Below are positions 1 through 10,537 of a stretch of 64,000 bases of DNA, in pieces. The stretch comes from Elephas maximus indicus. Lineage: Eukaryota > Chordata > Mammalia > Proboscidea > Elephantidae. Under the pieces are notes generated by a model, which was given only the letters and a program-made list of their open reading frames with translations, was not told where the DNA came from and made no database searches. Each line of letters opens with the position of its first letter. Position 1 is the first letter of the stretch. The stretch lies in contig NC_064825.1 in assembly GCF_024166365.1 (NCBI RefSeq), positions 106,406,480 through 106,470,479 of the forward strand, read 5' to 3'. Both the position numbers and the translations under genes were made by a program.

Positions 1-72
1 GATGTAAAAGAAGCAATGAAAAAAGTGTTTGGGAGAAATCAGTTTATCAGTACAGTATATTTTTATCACTAA
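1..72 (+). CDS. OR5T: OR5T-like olfactory receptor, C-terminal 23 codons (cut by window edge)
   Basis: The window opens inside the last part of an olfactory receptor gene. The frame starting at base 1 reads DVKEAMKKVFGRNQFIST and then a short tail before TAA at 70-72. It aligns base for base with the end of the intact OR5T-like gene that ends at 52164, so it is the cytoplasmic C-terminus after TM7 (the motif before it, LRNK, lies off the window). The TAG that ends the 52164 paralog is TAT here, so this protein is two residues longer. Whether the gene is intact cannot be judged, because more than nine tenths of it is outside. The downstream DNA matches the 3' flank of the other OR5T units. Confidence 0.85.
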   Translation, partial: DVKEAMKKVFGRNQFISTVYFYH

Positions 73-184
73 AAATGAAATAAATTAGGAGTCATGGCCT
101 ATGCCTTCATAGGAGGATGATGTGAAAAAGAATGAAATTTTTTGTTTCAGGTCATTAGTGTCTTTCTATTCTTCATAATTTTGA

Positions 185-190
185 AATAAA
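185..190 (+). promoter_or_regulatory. Polyadenylation signal AATAAA downstream of OR5T
   Basis: AATAAA lies about 115 bp after the stop codon and is kept at the equivalent place in the other OR5T units (23959-23964, 35330-35335, 52282-52287). Conservation in all four copies supports a real poly(A) signal, although no transcript is available. Confidence 0.55.
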
Positions 191-254
191 TGTCATAGTC
201 AACCCTCAACCTATTTTAAAACATACAGAGAAACCGTGCCATCAATTTGCTTCT

Positions 255-425
255 GATGTGTTTGTGCTGATACACATGCATATGTGCAGGTGCGCGTGGG
301 CATATATACATATATATACACATACACCTAATGCTTCTGATATATATATGCACACACACACACAAATATGTGTATAAAATATTTTTTTAATGTATATTTT
401 GTTCTCTTGCTTATAAATATATATT
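255..425. repeat. AT-rich TA/CA/TG simple-repeat stretch
   Basis: Imperfect runs of TATATA, CATACA and CACACA follow the OR5T 3' end. The same low-complexity tract occurs after the other OR5T copies near 24040-24090, 35420-35560 and 52390-52490. Open frames across it are composition artefacts. Confidence 0.75.
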
Positions 426-465
426 GGGATATGGAAAAAATAAAACATACTTATTTAGTATGTTG

Positions 466-720
466 TCACTGTCATTAGGTGCCATCGAGTCAGATCCCAC
501 TCATAGTGACCATATATGTACAACAGAATGAAACACTGCCTGATGATGCACCATTCCCACAATCGATGTTATGCTTGAACCCGTTGTTGCAGTGCTGTGA
601 CAATCCAACTCGTTGACGGTCTTTCTCTTTTTCACTGACCCTCTGCTAAGCATGATGCCCTTCTCAGGGACTGATCCCTCTTGATAGCATGTACTACTCA
701 TGTTATTTGAAGACCGTTCA
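466..720 (-). mobile_element. RTE/BovB-type LINE, 3'-terminal fragment
   Basis: On the minus strand this is the 3' end of the RTE element (its terminus reads GATGGCACCTAATGACAG in sense). It corresponds to the last 250 bp or so of the plus-strand RTE ending at 38243. It stops abruptly where olfactory-receptor-like sequence begins at 722, and a second RTE 3' end starts near 813, so two RTE pieces are present. The same arrangement is kept at 52583-52845. Confidence 0.75.
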
Positions 721-721
721 T

Positions 722-812
722 GCTGGCCATAATGGCCTAGGATAGTGAGGATATTTGCAACCTCCTTCTTTACATGGTGGTGGTGTCTCCACAGATCTGT
801 CTTCTGCTTGTT
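722..812 (+). pseudogene. OR8J: OR8J-like receptor fragment (about 90 bp, TM3-TM4 region)
   Basis: The plus strand from CTGGCCATAATGGCC onward aligns with the OR8J pseudogene at about 30602-30690: the LAxMAYDxY region, then [11 protein letters not shown] and QICLLLV. It covers the end of TM3, intracellular loop 2 and the start of TM4. The MAYDRY segment is scrambled here (MA, then a stop). It lies between two minus-strand RTE pieces and is in the opposite orientation to them. The duplicate at 52847-52945 reads GYEDICNPLLYILVVS. It is too short to be functional and looks like the last visible trace of an OR8J gene that once stood here. Confidence 0.7.
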
Positions 813-1906
813 GGTGTTGTTGTTAGATGCCATCAAGACTTATAGCAACCCTATGTGCAAGAAGCACTAACCTTCTACTTTACCAAGCATGGTGTCTTCT
901 CCAGGGAATGATCCCTCCTGATAATATGTCCAAATTAGCCTCAGCATTCTTGCTTCTAAGGAGCATTCTGGTTGTACTTTTCCAAGACAGATTTGCTCAT
1001 TCTTTTGGCAACAGCAAAATTCAAAGACTTCAATTCTTTTATCTACCTAATTCATCGTGCATCTTTTGCTTGCATAAGAGGCTATTGAAAACGCGATGGC
1101 TTTCATCAGGTGCACCTTAGTCTTCGAGGTGACATCTTTGCTTTTTAACACTTCAAAGAGGTCTTTCCCAGCAGATTTGCTCAATGCAATGGGTCTTTTG
1201 ATTTCTTCGTAAGCATTGATAGTGAATCCAAGCAAAATGAAATTTTTGACAACTTTATTCTTTTCTCCCTTTATCATGATATTGCTTATTGGTCCAGATA
1301 TAAAAATTTTTGTTTTCTTTATGTTGAAGCGCAATTCATACTGAAGGCTGTGGTCTTTCATTTTCATCAGTAAGTGCTTAAGGTTCTCTTCAATTTCAGC
1401 AAAAGGCTGTGTCATCTGCATAATGTAGGTTATTAATGAATCTTCCTCCTATCCTGATGCTGTGTTTTTTTTTTTCTTATAATCTGGGTTCTCAGATTAT
1501 TTGTTCAGCATACAGACTGAATAAGTATGGTGAAAGGATACAACCCTGAAGCATACCTTTCCTGACTTGAAACCATGCCCCTTGTTCTGTCCAAACAATG
1601 GCCTCTTGTTCTATGCACAGATTCCTCACGAGCACAATAAAGGCCCTGGAATTCCTATTCTTCCTAAAGTTATCCATAATTTGTTATGGTTCACTCAGTA
1701 GAAGGCCTTTGCATACTCAATAAAGCACAGGTAAACATCTTTCAGGTATTCTCTGCTTTCAGTCAGGGTCTGTCTGACATCAGCAATGATATCCCTGGTT
1801 CCATGTCCATTTCTGAATACAACTTGAATTTCTGGCAGTTCTCTTTCAATGTATTACTGCAGCTGCTTTTGAATGATATTCAGCAAAGTTTTACTTGAGT
1901 TTTATA

Positions 1907-2194
1907 TTAATGATAATGTTTGATAATTTCCACATTTGTTGTTATCACCTTTCTTTGGAATAGGCATAACAATGGATCTCTTCCAGTCAATTGGCCAGGT
2001 AGCTGTCTTCTAAATTTCTTGTCAGAGAAGTGTGACATCTCAATTGGTATTCCATCGTTTCCTGATGACTTGTTTTTTGCCAATGACTTCAGCGCAGCTT
2101 GGACCTCTTCCTTCAATACCATCGGTTCTTGATCATATGCTACTTCCTGAAATGGTTGGACATTGACCAATTGTATTTGGTATAGTGACTGCAT
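1907..2194 (-). pseudogene. RTE reverse transcriptase fragment (N-terminal fingers region)
   Basis: This 95-codon open stretch contains QEVAYDQEPMVLKEEVQAAL followed by KNKSSGNDGIPIEMSHF. In BovB/RTE reverse transcriptases the corresponding ASGGDGIPVELF segment opens the RT domain. The rest of the RT lies at lower coordinates in other frames. It belongs to the RTE described at 813-2601 and is not a host gene. Confidence 0.8.
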
Positions 2195-2587
2195 ATTCCT
2201 TCCACCTTCTTTTGATACTTTCTATGTCATTTAATATTTTCTCCATAGAATCCTTCAATATTGCAACTGGAAGATTGATTTTTTTTCAGTTATTTTAACT
2301 TGATAAATGCCAAGCATATTCTTCTTTTTTGGTTTTCTAACACCAGATCTTTGGACATGCCATAAAAATACTTACTCTTCTGGAGACACCCTTTGAAATC
2401 TTTTGTTCAAATCTTTTGGAAGCATTCGCTTTAACTGCTAGAAGTTCAAGAGCAAGTTTCAGAGTCTCTTCTGACATCCATTTAGGTCCTTCCTCTCTCT
2501 CTTGTCTTTTTAATGAACTCTTGCTTTCTTCATGTATGATGTCCCTGACATCATTCCATAAATCTTAGGTCATTAGTGTTCAGTGAG

Positions 2588-2601
2588 TCAAATCTAATCT
2601 T
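2588..2601. repeat. Target site duplication of the L1, 3' side
   Basis: TCAAATCTAATCTT at 2588-2601 is repeated exactly at 9326-9339. It brackets the L1, next to its poly(A) tail (poly-T here). The uninterrupted paralog near 54798-54812 has this RTE sequence once (TCAAATCTATTCTT). Confidence 0.93.
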
Positions 2602-2611
2602 TTTTTTTTTT

Positions 2612-3606
2612 ATATAACTTTTGTTAAGCTTCAAGTGAACGTTTACAAATCCAATCAGTCTGTCACATATAAGTTTACATACATCTCACTCCCTACTCCC
2701 ACTTGCTCTCCCCCTCTTGAGTCAGCCCTTTCAGTCTCTCCTTTAGTGACAATTTTGCCGGCTTCCCTCTCTCTCTATCCTCCCATCCCCCCTCCAGACA
2801 AGAGTTGCCAACACAATCTCAAGTGTCCACCTGATATAATTAGCTCACTCTTCATCAGCGTCTCTCTCCCACCCGCTGACCAGTCCCTTTCATGTCTGAT
2901 GAGTTGTCTTCGGGGATGGTTCCTGTCCTGTGCCAACAGAAGGTCTGGGGAGCATGGCCGCCGGGATTCCTCTAGTCTCAGTCAGACCATTAAGTTTGGT
3001 ATTTTTATGAAAATTTGGGGTCTGTATCCCACTGATCTCCTGCTCCCTCAGGGGTCCTCTGCTGTGCTCCCTGTCAGGGCAGTCATCGATTGTGGCCGGG
3101 CACCAACTAGTTCTTCTGGTCTCAGGATGATGTAGGTCTCTGGTTCATGTGGCACTTTCTGTCTCTTGGGCTCTTAGTTGTCGTGTGGCCTTGGTGTTCT
3201 TCATTTTCCTTTGCTCTAGGTGGGTTGAGACCAATTGATGTATCTTAGATGGCCGCTTGTTAGCATTTAGGACCCCAGAAGCCACATTTCAAAGTGGGAT
3301 GCAGAGTGTTTTCATAATAGAATTATTTTGCCAATTGACTTAGAAGTCCCCGCAAACCATGTTCCCCAGACCCCCGCCCTTGCTCCGCTGACCTTTGAAG
3401 CATTCATTTTATCCCGGAAACTTCTTTGCTTTTGGTCCAGTCCAATTGAGCTGACCTTCCATGTATTGAGTGTTGTCTTTCCCTTCACCTAAAGCAGTTC
3501 TTATCTACTGATTAATCAATAAAAAACCCTCTCCCACCCTCCCTCCCTCCCCTCCTCGTAACCACAAAAGTATGTGTTCTTCTCAGGTTTACTATTTCTC
3601 AAGATT
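2612..3606 (-). other. L1 3' UTR
   Basis: About 1 kb lies between the ORF2 stop and the A tail. It includes a G-rich segment in L1 sense (C-rich on the plus strand, 2690-2880 and 3530-3560), as is common in L1 3' UTRs. A 166-codon plus-strand frame across 2635-3135 is antisense to the L1 and is not considered a gene. Confidence 0.75.
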
Positions 3607-6600
3607 TTATAATAGTGGTCTTATACAATATTTGTCCTTTTGCCTCTGACTAATTTCACTCAGCATAATGCCTTCCAGGTTCCTCCATGTTATGAAATGT
3701 TTCACAGATTCGTCACTGTTCTTTATCAATGCGTAGTATTCCATTGTGTGAATATACCACAATTTATTTACCCATTCATCCGTTGATGGACACCTTGGTT
3801 GCTTCCAACTTTTTGCTATTGTGAACAGAGCTGCAATAAACATGGGTGTGCATATATCTGTTTGTATGAAGGCTCTTGTATCTCTAGGGTATATTCCCAG
3901 GAGTGGGATTTCTGGGTTGTATGGTAGTTCTATTTCTAATTGTTTAAGATAACGCCAGATAGATTTCCAAAGTGGTTGTACCATTTTACATTCCCACCAG
4001 CAGCGTATGAGAGTTCCAATCTCTCCGCAGCCTCTCCAACATTTATTATTTTGTGTTTTTTGGATTAATGCCAGCCTTGCTGGTGTGAGATGAAATCTCA
4101 TCGTAGTTTTAATTTGCATTTCTCTAATGGCTAATGATCGAGAGCATTTTCTCATGTATCTGTTAGCTGCCTGAATATCTTTTTTAGTGAAATGTGTGTT
4201 CATATCCTTTGCCCACTTCTTCATTGGGTTGTTTGTCTTTTTGTGATTGAGTTTTGACAGAATCATGTAGATTTTAGAGATCAGGCGCTGGTCGGAGATG
4301 TCATAGCTGAAAATTCTTTCCCAATCTGTAGGTGGTCTTTCTACTCTTTTGGTGAAGTCTTTAGATGAGCATAGGTGTTTGATTTTTAGGATCTCCCAGT
4401 TATTGGGTTTCTCTTCATCATTTTTGGTAATGTTTTGTATTCTGTTTATACCTTGTATTAGGGCTCCTAGGGTTGTCCCAATTTTTTCTTCCATGATCTT
4501 TATTGTTTTAGTCTTTATGTTTAGGTCTTTGATCCACTTGGAGTTAGTTTTTGTGCATGGTGTGAGGTATGGGTCCTGTTTTCATTTTTTTGCAAATGGA
4601 TATCCAGTTATGCCAGCACCATTTGTTAAAAAGGCTATCTTTTCCCCAATTAATTGACACTGGTCCTTTGTCAAATATCAACTGCTCATACGTGGATGGA
4701 TCTATGTCTGGGTTCTCAATTCTGATCCATTGGTCTATGTGCCTGTTGTTGTACCAGTACCAGGCTGTTTTGACTACTGTGGCTGTATAATAGGTTCTGA
4801 AGTCAGGTAAAGTGAGGCCTCCCACTTTCTTCTTCTTTTTCAGTAGTGCTTTGCTTATCCGGGGCGTCTTTCCCTTCCATATGAAATTGGTGATTTGTTT
4901 CTCTATCCCCTTAAAATATGACATTGGAATTTGGATCGGAAGTGTGTTAAATGTATAGATGGCTTTTGGTAGAATAGACATTTTTACTATGTTAAGTCTT
5001 CCTATTCATGAGCAGGGTATGTTTTTCCACTTAAGTATGTCCTTTAGAATTTCTTGTAGTAGAGCTTTGTAATTTTCTTTGTATAGGTCTTTTACACCCT
5101 TGGTAAGATTTATTCCTAAGTATCTTATCTTCTTGGGGGCTACAGTGAATGGTATTGATTTGGTGATTTCCTCTTCGGTGTTCTTTTTGTTGATGTAGAG
5201 GAATCCAAGTGATTTTTGTATGTTTATTTTATAACCTGAGACTCTGCCAAACTCTTCTATTAGTTTCAGTAGTTTTCTGGAGGATTCCTTAGGGTTTTCT
5301 GTGTATATAATCATGTCATCTGCAAATAGTGATAACTTTACTTCCTCCTTGCCAATCCGGATACATTTTATTTCTTTGTCTAGCCTAATTGCCCTGGCTA
5401 GGACTTCTAGCACGATGTTGAATAAGAGCAGTGATAAAGGGCATCCTTGTCTGGTTCCCGTTCTCAAGGGAAATGCTTTCAGGTTCTCTCCATTTAGAAT
5501 GATATTGGCTGTTGGCTTTGCATAGATGCCCTTTATTATGTTGAGGAATTTTCCTTCAATTCCTATTTTGGTAAGAGTTTTTATCATAAATGGGTGTTGG
5601 ACTTTGTCAAATGCCTTTTCTGCATCAATTGATAAGATCATGTGGTTTTTGTCTTTTGTTTTATTTATGTGATGGATTACATTAATGGTTTTTCTGATAT
5701 TAAACCAGCCTTGCATACCTGGTATAAATCCCACTTGATCAGGGTGAATTATTTTTTTGATGTGTTGTTGGATTCTATTGGCTAGAATTTTGTTGAGGAT
5801 TTTTGCATCAATGTTCATGAGGGATATAGGTCTATAATTTTCTTTTTTTGTAATGTCTTTACCTGGTTTTGGTATCAGGGAGATGGTGGCTTCATAGGAT
5901 GAGTTGGGTAGTATTCCGTCATTTTCTATGCTTTGGAATACCTTCAGAAGTAGTGGTGTTAACTCTTCTCTGAAAGTTTGGTAGAACTCTGCAGTGAAGC
6001 CGTCCGGGCCAGGGCTTTTTTTGGTTGTGAGTTTTTTGATTACCCTTTCAATCTCTTTTTTTTTTTTATGGGTCTATTTAGTTGTTCTACTTCTGAATGT
6101 GTTAGTTTAGGTAGGTGGTGTTTTTCCAGGAATTCATCCATTTCTCCTAGGTTTTCAAATTTGTTAGAGTACAATTTTTCATAATAAGCTGAAATGATTC
6201 TTTTAATTTCATTTGGTTCTGTTGTGATGTGGTCCTTCTCATTTCTTATTCGGGTTATTTGTTTCGTTTCCTGTATTTCTTTAGTCAGTCTAGCCAATGG
6301 TTTATCAATTTTGTTAATTTTTTCAAAGAACCAGCTTTTGGCTTTGTTAATTCTTTCAATTGTTTTTCTGTTCTCTAATTCATTTAGTTCAGCTCTAATT
6401 TGTATTATTTGTTTTCTTCTGGAGCCTGATGGATGGTTTTGTTGCTCAGTTTCTATTTGTTCAAGTTGTAGGGACAGTTCTCTGATTTTGGCTCTTTCTT
6501 CTTTTTGTATGTGTGCATTTATCGATATAAGTTGGCCTCTGAGCACTGCTTTTGCTGTGTCCCAGAGGTTTTGATAGGAAGTATTTTCATTCTCGTTGCT

Positions 6601-7426
6601 TTCTATGAATTTCCTTATTCCCTCCGTGATGTCTTCTATAACCCAGTCTTTTTTCAGGAGTGTATTGTTCATTTTCCATGTATTTGATTTCTTTTTCCTA
6701 GTTTTTCTGTTATTGATTTCTAGTTTTATTGCCTTGTGGTCTGAGAAGATGCTTTGTAATATTTCGATATTTTGGACTCTGCAAAGGTTTGTTTTATGAC
6801 CTAATATGTGGTCTATTCTAGAGAATGTTGCATGTGCACGAGAAAAAAAAAGTATATTTTGCAGCAGTTGGGTGGAGAGTTCTGTATAAGTCAATGAGGT
6901 CAAGTTGGTTGATTGTTGTAATTAGATCTTCCATGTCTCTATTGAGCTTCTTGCTGGATGTCCTGTCCTTCTCCGAAAGTGGTGTGTTGAAGTCTCCTAC
7001 TATAATTGTGGAGATGTCTATCTCACTTTTCAGTTCTGTTAAAATTTGATTTATGTATCTTGCAGCCCTGTCCTTGGGTGCATATATATTTAATATGGTT
7101 ATGTCTTCCTGATCAATTGTTCCTTTTGTCATTATATAGTGTCCTTCTTTATCCTTTGTGGTGGATTTAAGTCTAAAGTCTATTTTGTCAGAAATTAACA
7201 TTGCTACTCCTCTTCTTTTTTGCTTATTGTTTGCTTGATATACTTTTTTCCATCCTTTGAGTTTTAGTTTGTTTGTGTCTCTAAGTCTAAGGTGTGTCTC
7301 TTGTAGGCAGCATATAGACGGATCGTGTTTCTTTATCCAGTCTGTGACTCTCTGTCTCTTTATTTGTGCATTTAGTCCATTTACATTCAGGGTAATTATA
7401 GATAAATAAGTTTTTAGTGCTGTCAT
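3607..7426 (-). pseudogene. L1 ORF2 (endonuclease-reverse transcriptase), broken
   Basis: It starts MTALKTYLSIITLNVNGLNA at 7426 and spans about 1,270 codons, the normal ORF2p length. The APE endonuclease at 7426-6818 shows the N (NVNGL), QETHL and GDFNTPL motifs, and the SDH motif (IFSDHKAI) falls in the next frame at 6903-6040. Reverse transcriptase occupies 5818-5006, with [11 protein letters not shown] and the FADDMIIY active site. The C-terminal Cys-rich part (CWRGCGEIGTLIRCWWEC) lies in 4494-3607. Frame changes occur near the A-run at about 6840, the T-run at about 6060, around 5820-6040 and around 4500-4540, and a stop falls between 4982 and 5005. The protein supplied nicking and reverse transcription for retrotransposition, but this copy cannot. 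Confidence 0.93.
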
Positions 7427-7701
7427 TTTGATGCCTTTTTATGTGTGTTGTTGACAATTTCATTTTCCCACATACTTTTTTGTGCTGAGGCGTTTATCTT
7501 AGTAAACTGTGAGATCCTCATTTTCATAGTGTTTGACTTTATGTTAGTTGAGTCGTTACGTTTTTCTTGGCTTTTATCTTGAGTTATAGAGTTGTTATAC
7601 CTTTTTGTGGTTACCTCATTATTTACCCCTATTTTTCTAAGTAAAAACCTAACTTGTGTTGTTCTATATCGCCTTGTATCACTCTCCATATGGCAGTTCA
7701 A
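7423..7701 (-). other. Inter-ORF reading frame of 92 codons in L1, overlapping the ORF2 start (ATGA)
   Basis: An open frame runs from an ATG at 7701 through the region between ORF1 and ORF2 and ends in TGA at 7425-7423, sharing the bases ATGA with the ORF2 start codon at 7426-7424. The protein (MNCHMESDTRRYRTTQ...) is basic and low in complexity, with no domain I recognise. Human L1 has only a short spacer here; this one is about 457 bp. The ATGA overlap would suit termination-reinitiation, but chance is also possible. See findings. Confidence 0.4.
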
Positions 7702-7883
7702 TGCCTCCTGTATTTAGTCCCTCTTTTTGATTATTGAGATCTTTTACCTATTGACTTCCATGATTCCCTGTTATGTGTATTTTTTTTTAATTAATCTTAA
7801 TTTGTTTGTTTTTGTGATTTCCCTATTTGAGTTGATATCAGGACGTTCTGTTTTGTGACCTTGTGTTGTGCTGGTATCTGATA

Positions 7884-8900
7884 TTATTGGTTCTCTGACC
7901 AAACAATATCCTTTAGTATTTCTTGTAGCTTTGGTTTGGTTTTTGTAAATTCTCTAAACTTGTGTTTGTCTGTAAATATCTTAATTTCTCCTTCATATTT
8001 CAGAGAGAGTTTTGCTGGATATATGATCCTTGGCTGGCAGTTTTTCTCCTTCAGTGTTCTGTATATGTCGTCCCATTCCCTTCTTGCCTGCATGGTTTCT
8101 GCTGAGTAGTCTGAACTTATTCTTATTGATTCTCCCTTGAAGGAAACCTTTCTTTTCTCCCTGGCTGCTTTTAAAATTTTCTGTTTATCTTTGGTTTTGG
8201 TGAGTTTGATGACAATATGTCTTGGTGTTTTTCTTTTTGGATCAATCTTAAATGGGGTTCGATGAGCATCTTGGATAGATATCCTTTCGTTTATCATGAT
8301 GTCAGGGAAGTTTTCTGTCAGGAGTTCTTCAACTATTTTCTCTGTGTTTTCTGTCTCCCCTCCCTGTTCTGGGACTCCAATCACCCACAGGTTATCCTTC
8401 TTGATAGAGTCCCACATAATTCTTAGGGTTTCTTCATTTTTTTAAATTCTTTTCTCTGATTTTTTTTCAGCTATGTTGGTGTTGATTCCCTAGTCCTCCA
8501 GATGTCCCAGTGTGCATTCTAATTGCTCGAGTCTGCTCCTCTGACTTCCTATTGCTTTGTCTAATTCTGTAATTTTATTGTTAATCTTTTGGATTTCTAC
8601 ATGCTGTCTCTCTATGGAATCTTGTAACTTATTAATTTTTCCACTATGTTCTTGAATAATTTTTTTGAGTTCTTCAACAGTTTTATCGGTGTGTTCCTTG
8701 GCTTTTTCTGCAGTTATCCTAATTTCATTTGTGATATCTTTAAGCATTCTGTAAATTAGTTTTTTATATTCTGTGTCTGATAATTCCAGGATTGTATCTT
8801 CATTTGGGAAAGATTTTGATTCTTTTGTTTGGGGGGTTGGAGAAGCTGTCATGGTCTGCTTCTTTAAGTGGTTGGATATGGATTGTTGTCTCCGAGCCAT
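7884..8900 (-). pseudogene. L1 ORF1 (RNA-binding chaperone), two in-frame stops
   Basis: It starts MARRQQSISNHLKKQ at 8900 and ends SENQ then stop at 7884-7886, about 338 codons, the usual ORF1p size. The N-terminal half is a coiled coil (heptad-like EELKKIIQEHSGKINKLQDS region, about residues 60-135), the trimerisation rod. The C-terminal half carries the RNA-recognition and CTD regions (VIGVPE, then PRHIVIKLTKTKDKQKIL). Two stops in the same frame, TAG at 8492-8490 and TAA at 8444-8442, fall between rod and RRM; no frameshift is needed. ORF1p binds L1 RNA in the cytoplasmic particle. This copy cannot make it whole. Confidence 0.92.
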
Positions 8901-9325
8901 CACTGGGAAACTAGTTTTTCCAGAAAATCCACTGCGTCCAGTCCAAATCCCGGCGGGACGGTTCTCCGTTTGGGACGCTGCTCTTCCTTCTCCAAGACCA
9001 GTCACTGCCTCCCGGGGACTTCTCCTACCGGCTGCATCCCACGCCGCCGGCGGAACCGGCTGGTCCCCCTCCCGGGGTTAGTTCAGGGGGGTGGAGCAGC
9101 TCTCTGTGCTTGTGCCGTACCTGACTGGTACGCTGGCTCCAGGCTCTGGAAACAATCGCTGCTTCCCTGTATTAGTTCGTTCTCCGTCTCTAAATCTGTG
9201 TTTGTTGTTCAGGGTTCGTAGATTGTTATGTATGTGATCGATTCACTTGTTTTTCCGTGTCTTTGTTGTAAGAGGGATCCGAGGTAGCGTCTGCCTAGTC
9301 CTCCATCTTGGCTCCGCCTGCTTCC
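8901..9325 (-). promoter_or_regulatory. L1 5' UTR / internal promoter region
   Basis: About 425 bp lie between the element start and the ORF1 ATG. The part at 8930-9080 is GC-rich with many CpGs, unlike the AT-rich surroundings, as expected of an L1 internal promoter. No tandem monomers are seen. Confidence 0.7.
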
Positions 9326-9573
9326 TCAAATCTAATCTTAAGATGGTCTCTAAACTCTGATGCTATGTACTCAACATTCTGCTTCGGCTTTCATGGACTT
9401 GCAATTTTCTTCAGCTTTAACTTGAACTTGCATGTGAACAATTGATGGTCTGTTCTGAAGTCTGTCCCTGGCCTTGTTCTGACTGATGATATTGAGCTTC
9501 CCCATTGTCATTTTCCAAAGATGTAGTTGATTTGATTCCTGTGTATTTCTTCTTGGGAGGTCCCTGTGCACAG

Positions 9574-10113
9574 TCATTGTTTTTGTTGTTCCTTGAAGAG
9601 GTCGCTGGTCTTGCATAATTCTATCATGTGATCTCCAGCATCCTTTTTATCCCCAAGGTCATATTTGCCAACTACCAATCTTTCTTCTTTGTTTCCAACT
9701 TTAGAATTCCAATCACCAATAATTTCCATTGCATCCTGGTTGTATGTTCCATCAATTTCAGAGTACAGAAGTTGGTTAAAACGTTTAACTTCTTCATCTT
9801 TGGCCTTAGTGGTTGGTGTGTAAATTTGAATAATAGACATATTAACTTGTCTTCCTTGTTTTTTTCCTTGTAGCCATACGGATATTATCCTATCACTGAC
9901 AGTGTTGTACTTCAGGCTAGATCTTGAAATATTCTTTTTGACGATGAATGCAACACCATTCCTCTTCATGTTGTCATTCTGGGCATGGTAGACAATATGA
10001 TTGTCTGGTTCAAAATGACAAACACCAGTACCATTCAGCTCACTAATGCCTAGGATTTTGATCTTTATGGGTTCCATTTCATTTTTGATGGTTTCCAATC
10101 TTTCTAGTTTCAC
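9574..10113 (-). pseudogene. RTE APE-type endonuclease domain
   Basis: The frame reads MKLERLETIKNEMEPIKIKI then LGISELNGTG, where E is the metal-binding glutamate. NMKRNGVAFIVKK, a QIYTPT motif and IGDWNSKVG (the catalytic D and N) follow, matching the order in BovB/RTE endonucleases (ILGISELKWTG, RRNGVAIMV, IGDWNAKVG). It ends in a stop after LFKEQQKQ, and the C-terminal SDH motif is not in this frame. Stops and frame changes downstream disable it. Confidence 0.85.
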
Positions 10114-10125
10114 ACTTCCTACATT

Positions 10126-10326
10126 CTAGGTTCTGATTATTAATGGATGTTTGCAGTTGTTTCTTCTCCTTTTGAGTCTTGCTGCATCAGCAAATGAAGG
10201 TCCCAAAAGCTTGACTCCATCCATGTCATTAAGGTTGACTCTACTTTGAGGGGGCAACTCTTCTCCAGTCGTATTCTGAGTGTCTTCCATCCTGAGGGGC
10301 TCATCTTCCGGCACTATATCAGACAA
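10126..10326 (-). pseudogene. RTE 5' short ORF / N-terminal leader
   Basis: A 66-codon frame, MSDIVPEDEPLRMEDTQNTT..., ends RNNCKHPLIIRT just upstream of the endonuclease in the same orientation. The same DNA is present at 55600-55810 in the paralogous element. It may be the N-terminal part of the single RTE ORF, now separated by a stop at 10126-10128. No function is known to me. Confidence 0.6.
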
Positions 10327-10537
10327 TGTTCCGCTGATATTCAGAAGGTTTTCATCTGCTAATTCTTTTCAGTAGTTGCCTGGGTCCTTTTTCTTAGTCT
10401 GTCTTAGCCTGGAAACTCAGCTGAAACACATCCACCATGAGTGACCCTGTTGGTATTTGAGTACCGGGGGCATAGCTTCCATCATCACAGAAACACACAA
10501 TCCCCCACAATTCTTCAAAGTGACTTACATGTGGGGG

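Larger units (their letters stand above)
813..2601 (-). mobile_element. RTE/BovB-type LINE, 3' part (element continues at 9326-10537)
   Basis: Minus-strand sequence carrying the reverse transcriptase half of an RTE element. Recognisable peptides, N- to C-terminal, are PMVLKEEVQAALKSLAKNKSSG (2050-2140 region), MLQGCILSPYLFSLYAEQII (1492-1560) and the thumb region with LRFNIKKTKIFISGP and SKDVTSKTKVHLMKAIAF (1060-1340). Frames change repeatedly, so it is dead. The 3' end near 813 has a short GTTGTT tail (AAC repeats in sense). The L1 at 2602-9325 splits it. With the 5' part, the element is about 3.0 kb, close to full length for RTE/BovB. Confidence 0.85.
2602..9325 (-). mobile_element. LINE-1 (L1), full-length, inserted in RTE
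   Basis: A complete-looking L1 lies on the minus strand. It starts near 9320 with GGCGGAGCCAAGATGGAGGA, the usual mammalian L1 5' start. A 5' UTR of about 425 bp with GC-rich parts follows, then ORF1 (8900-7884), a long inter-ORF region, ORF2 (7426-3607), a 3' UTR of about 1 kb and an A tail. A 14-bp target duplication flanks it. ORF1 has two in-frame stops and ORF2 several frameshifts, so it is dead but fairly young. It is an afrotherian-type L1 judged by context only; I cannot name the subfamily. Confidence 0.95.
9326..10537 (-). mobile_element. RTE/BovB-type LINE, 5' part (continues from 813-2601)
   Basis: This is the 5' part of the RTE that the L1 split. In sense it begins at 10537 next to olfactory receptor pseudogene sequence, with the characteristic leader ending CCAGGCTAAGACAGACTAAG... 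(10380-10410), then a short upstream frame, then the APE endonuclease. The leader and terminus match the paralogous copy ending at 56008. No target duplication is seen between the DNA beyond 10537 and that beyond the 3' end near 813, so the flanks have been rearranged since insertion. Confidence 0.85.

Noticed and set aside
2635-3135. 166-codon plus-strand frame
   Set aside because: It is antisense to the L1 3' UTR, with low-complexity Ser/Pro content and no homolog recognised.
8773-9221. Plus-strand frames across the GC-rich part
   Set aside because: They are antisense to the L1 5' UTR and ORF1 start; CpG-rich DNA leaves frames open by chance.
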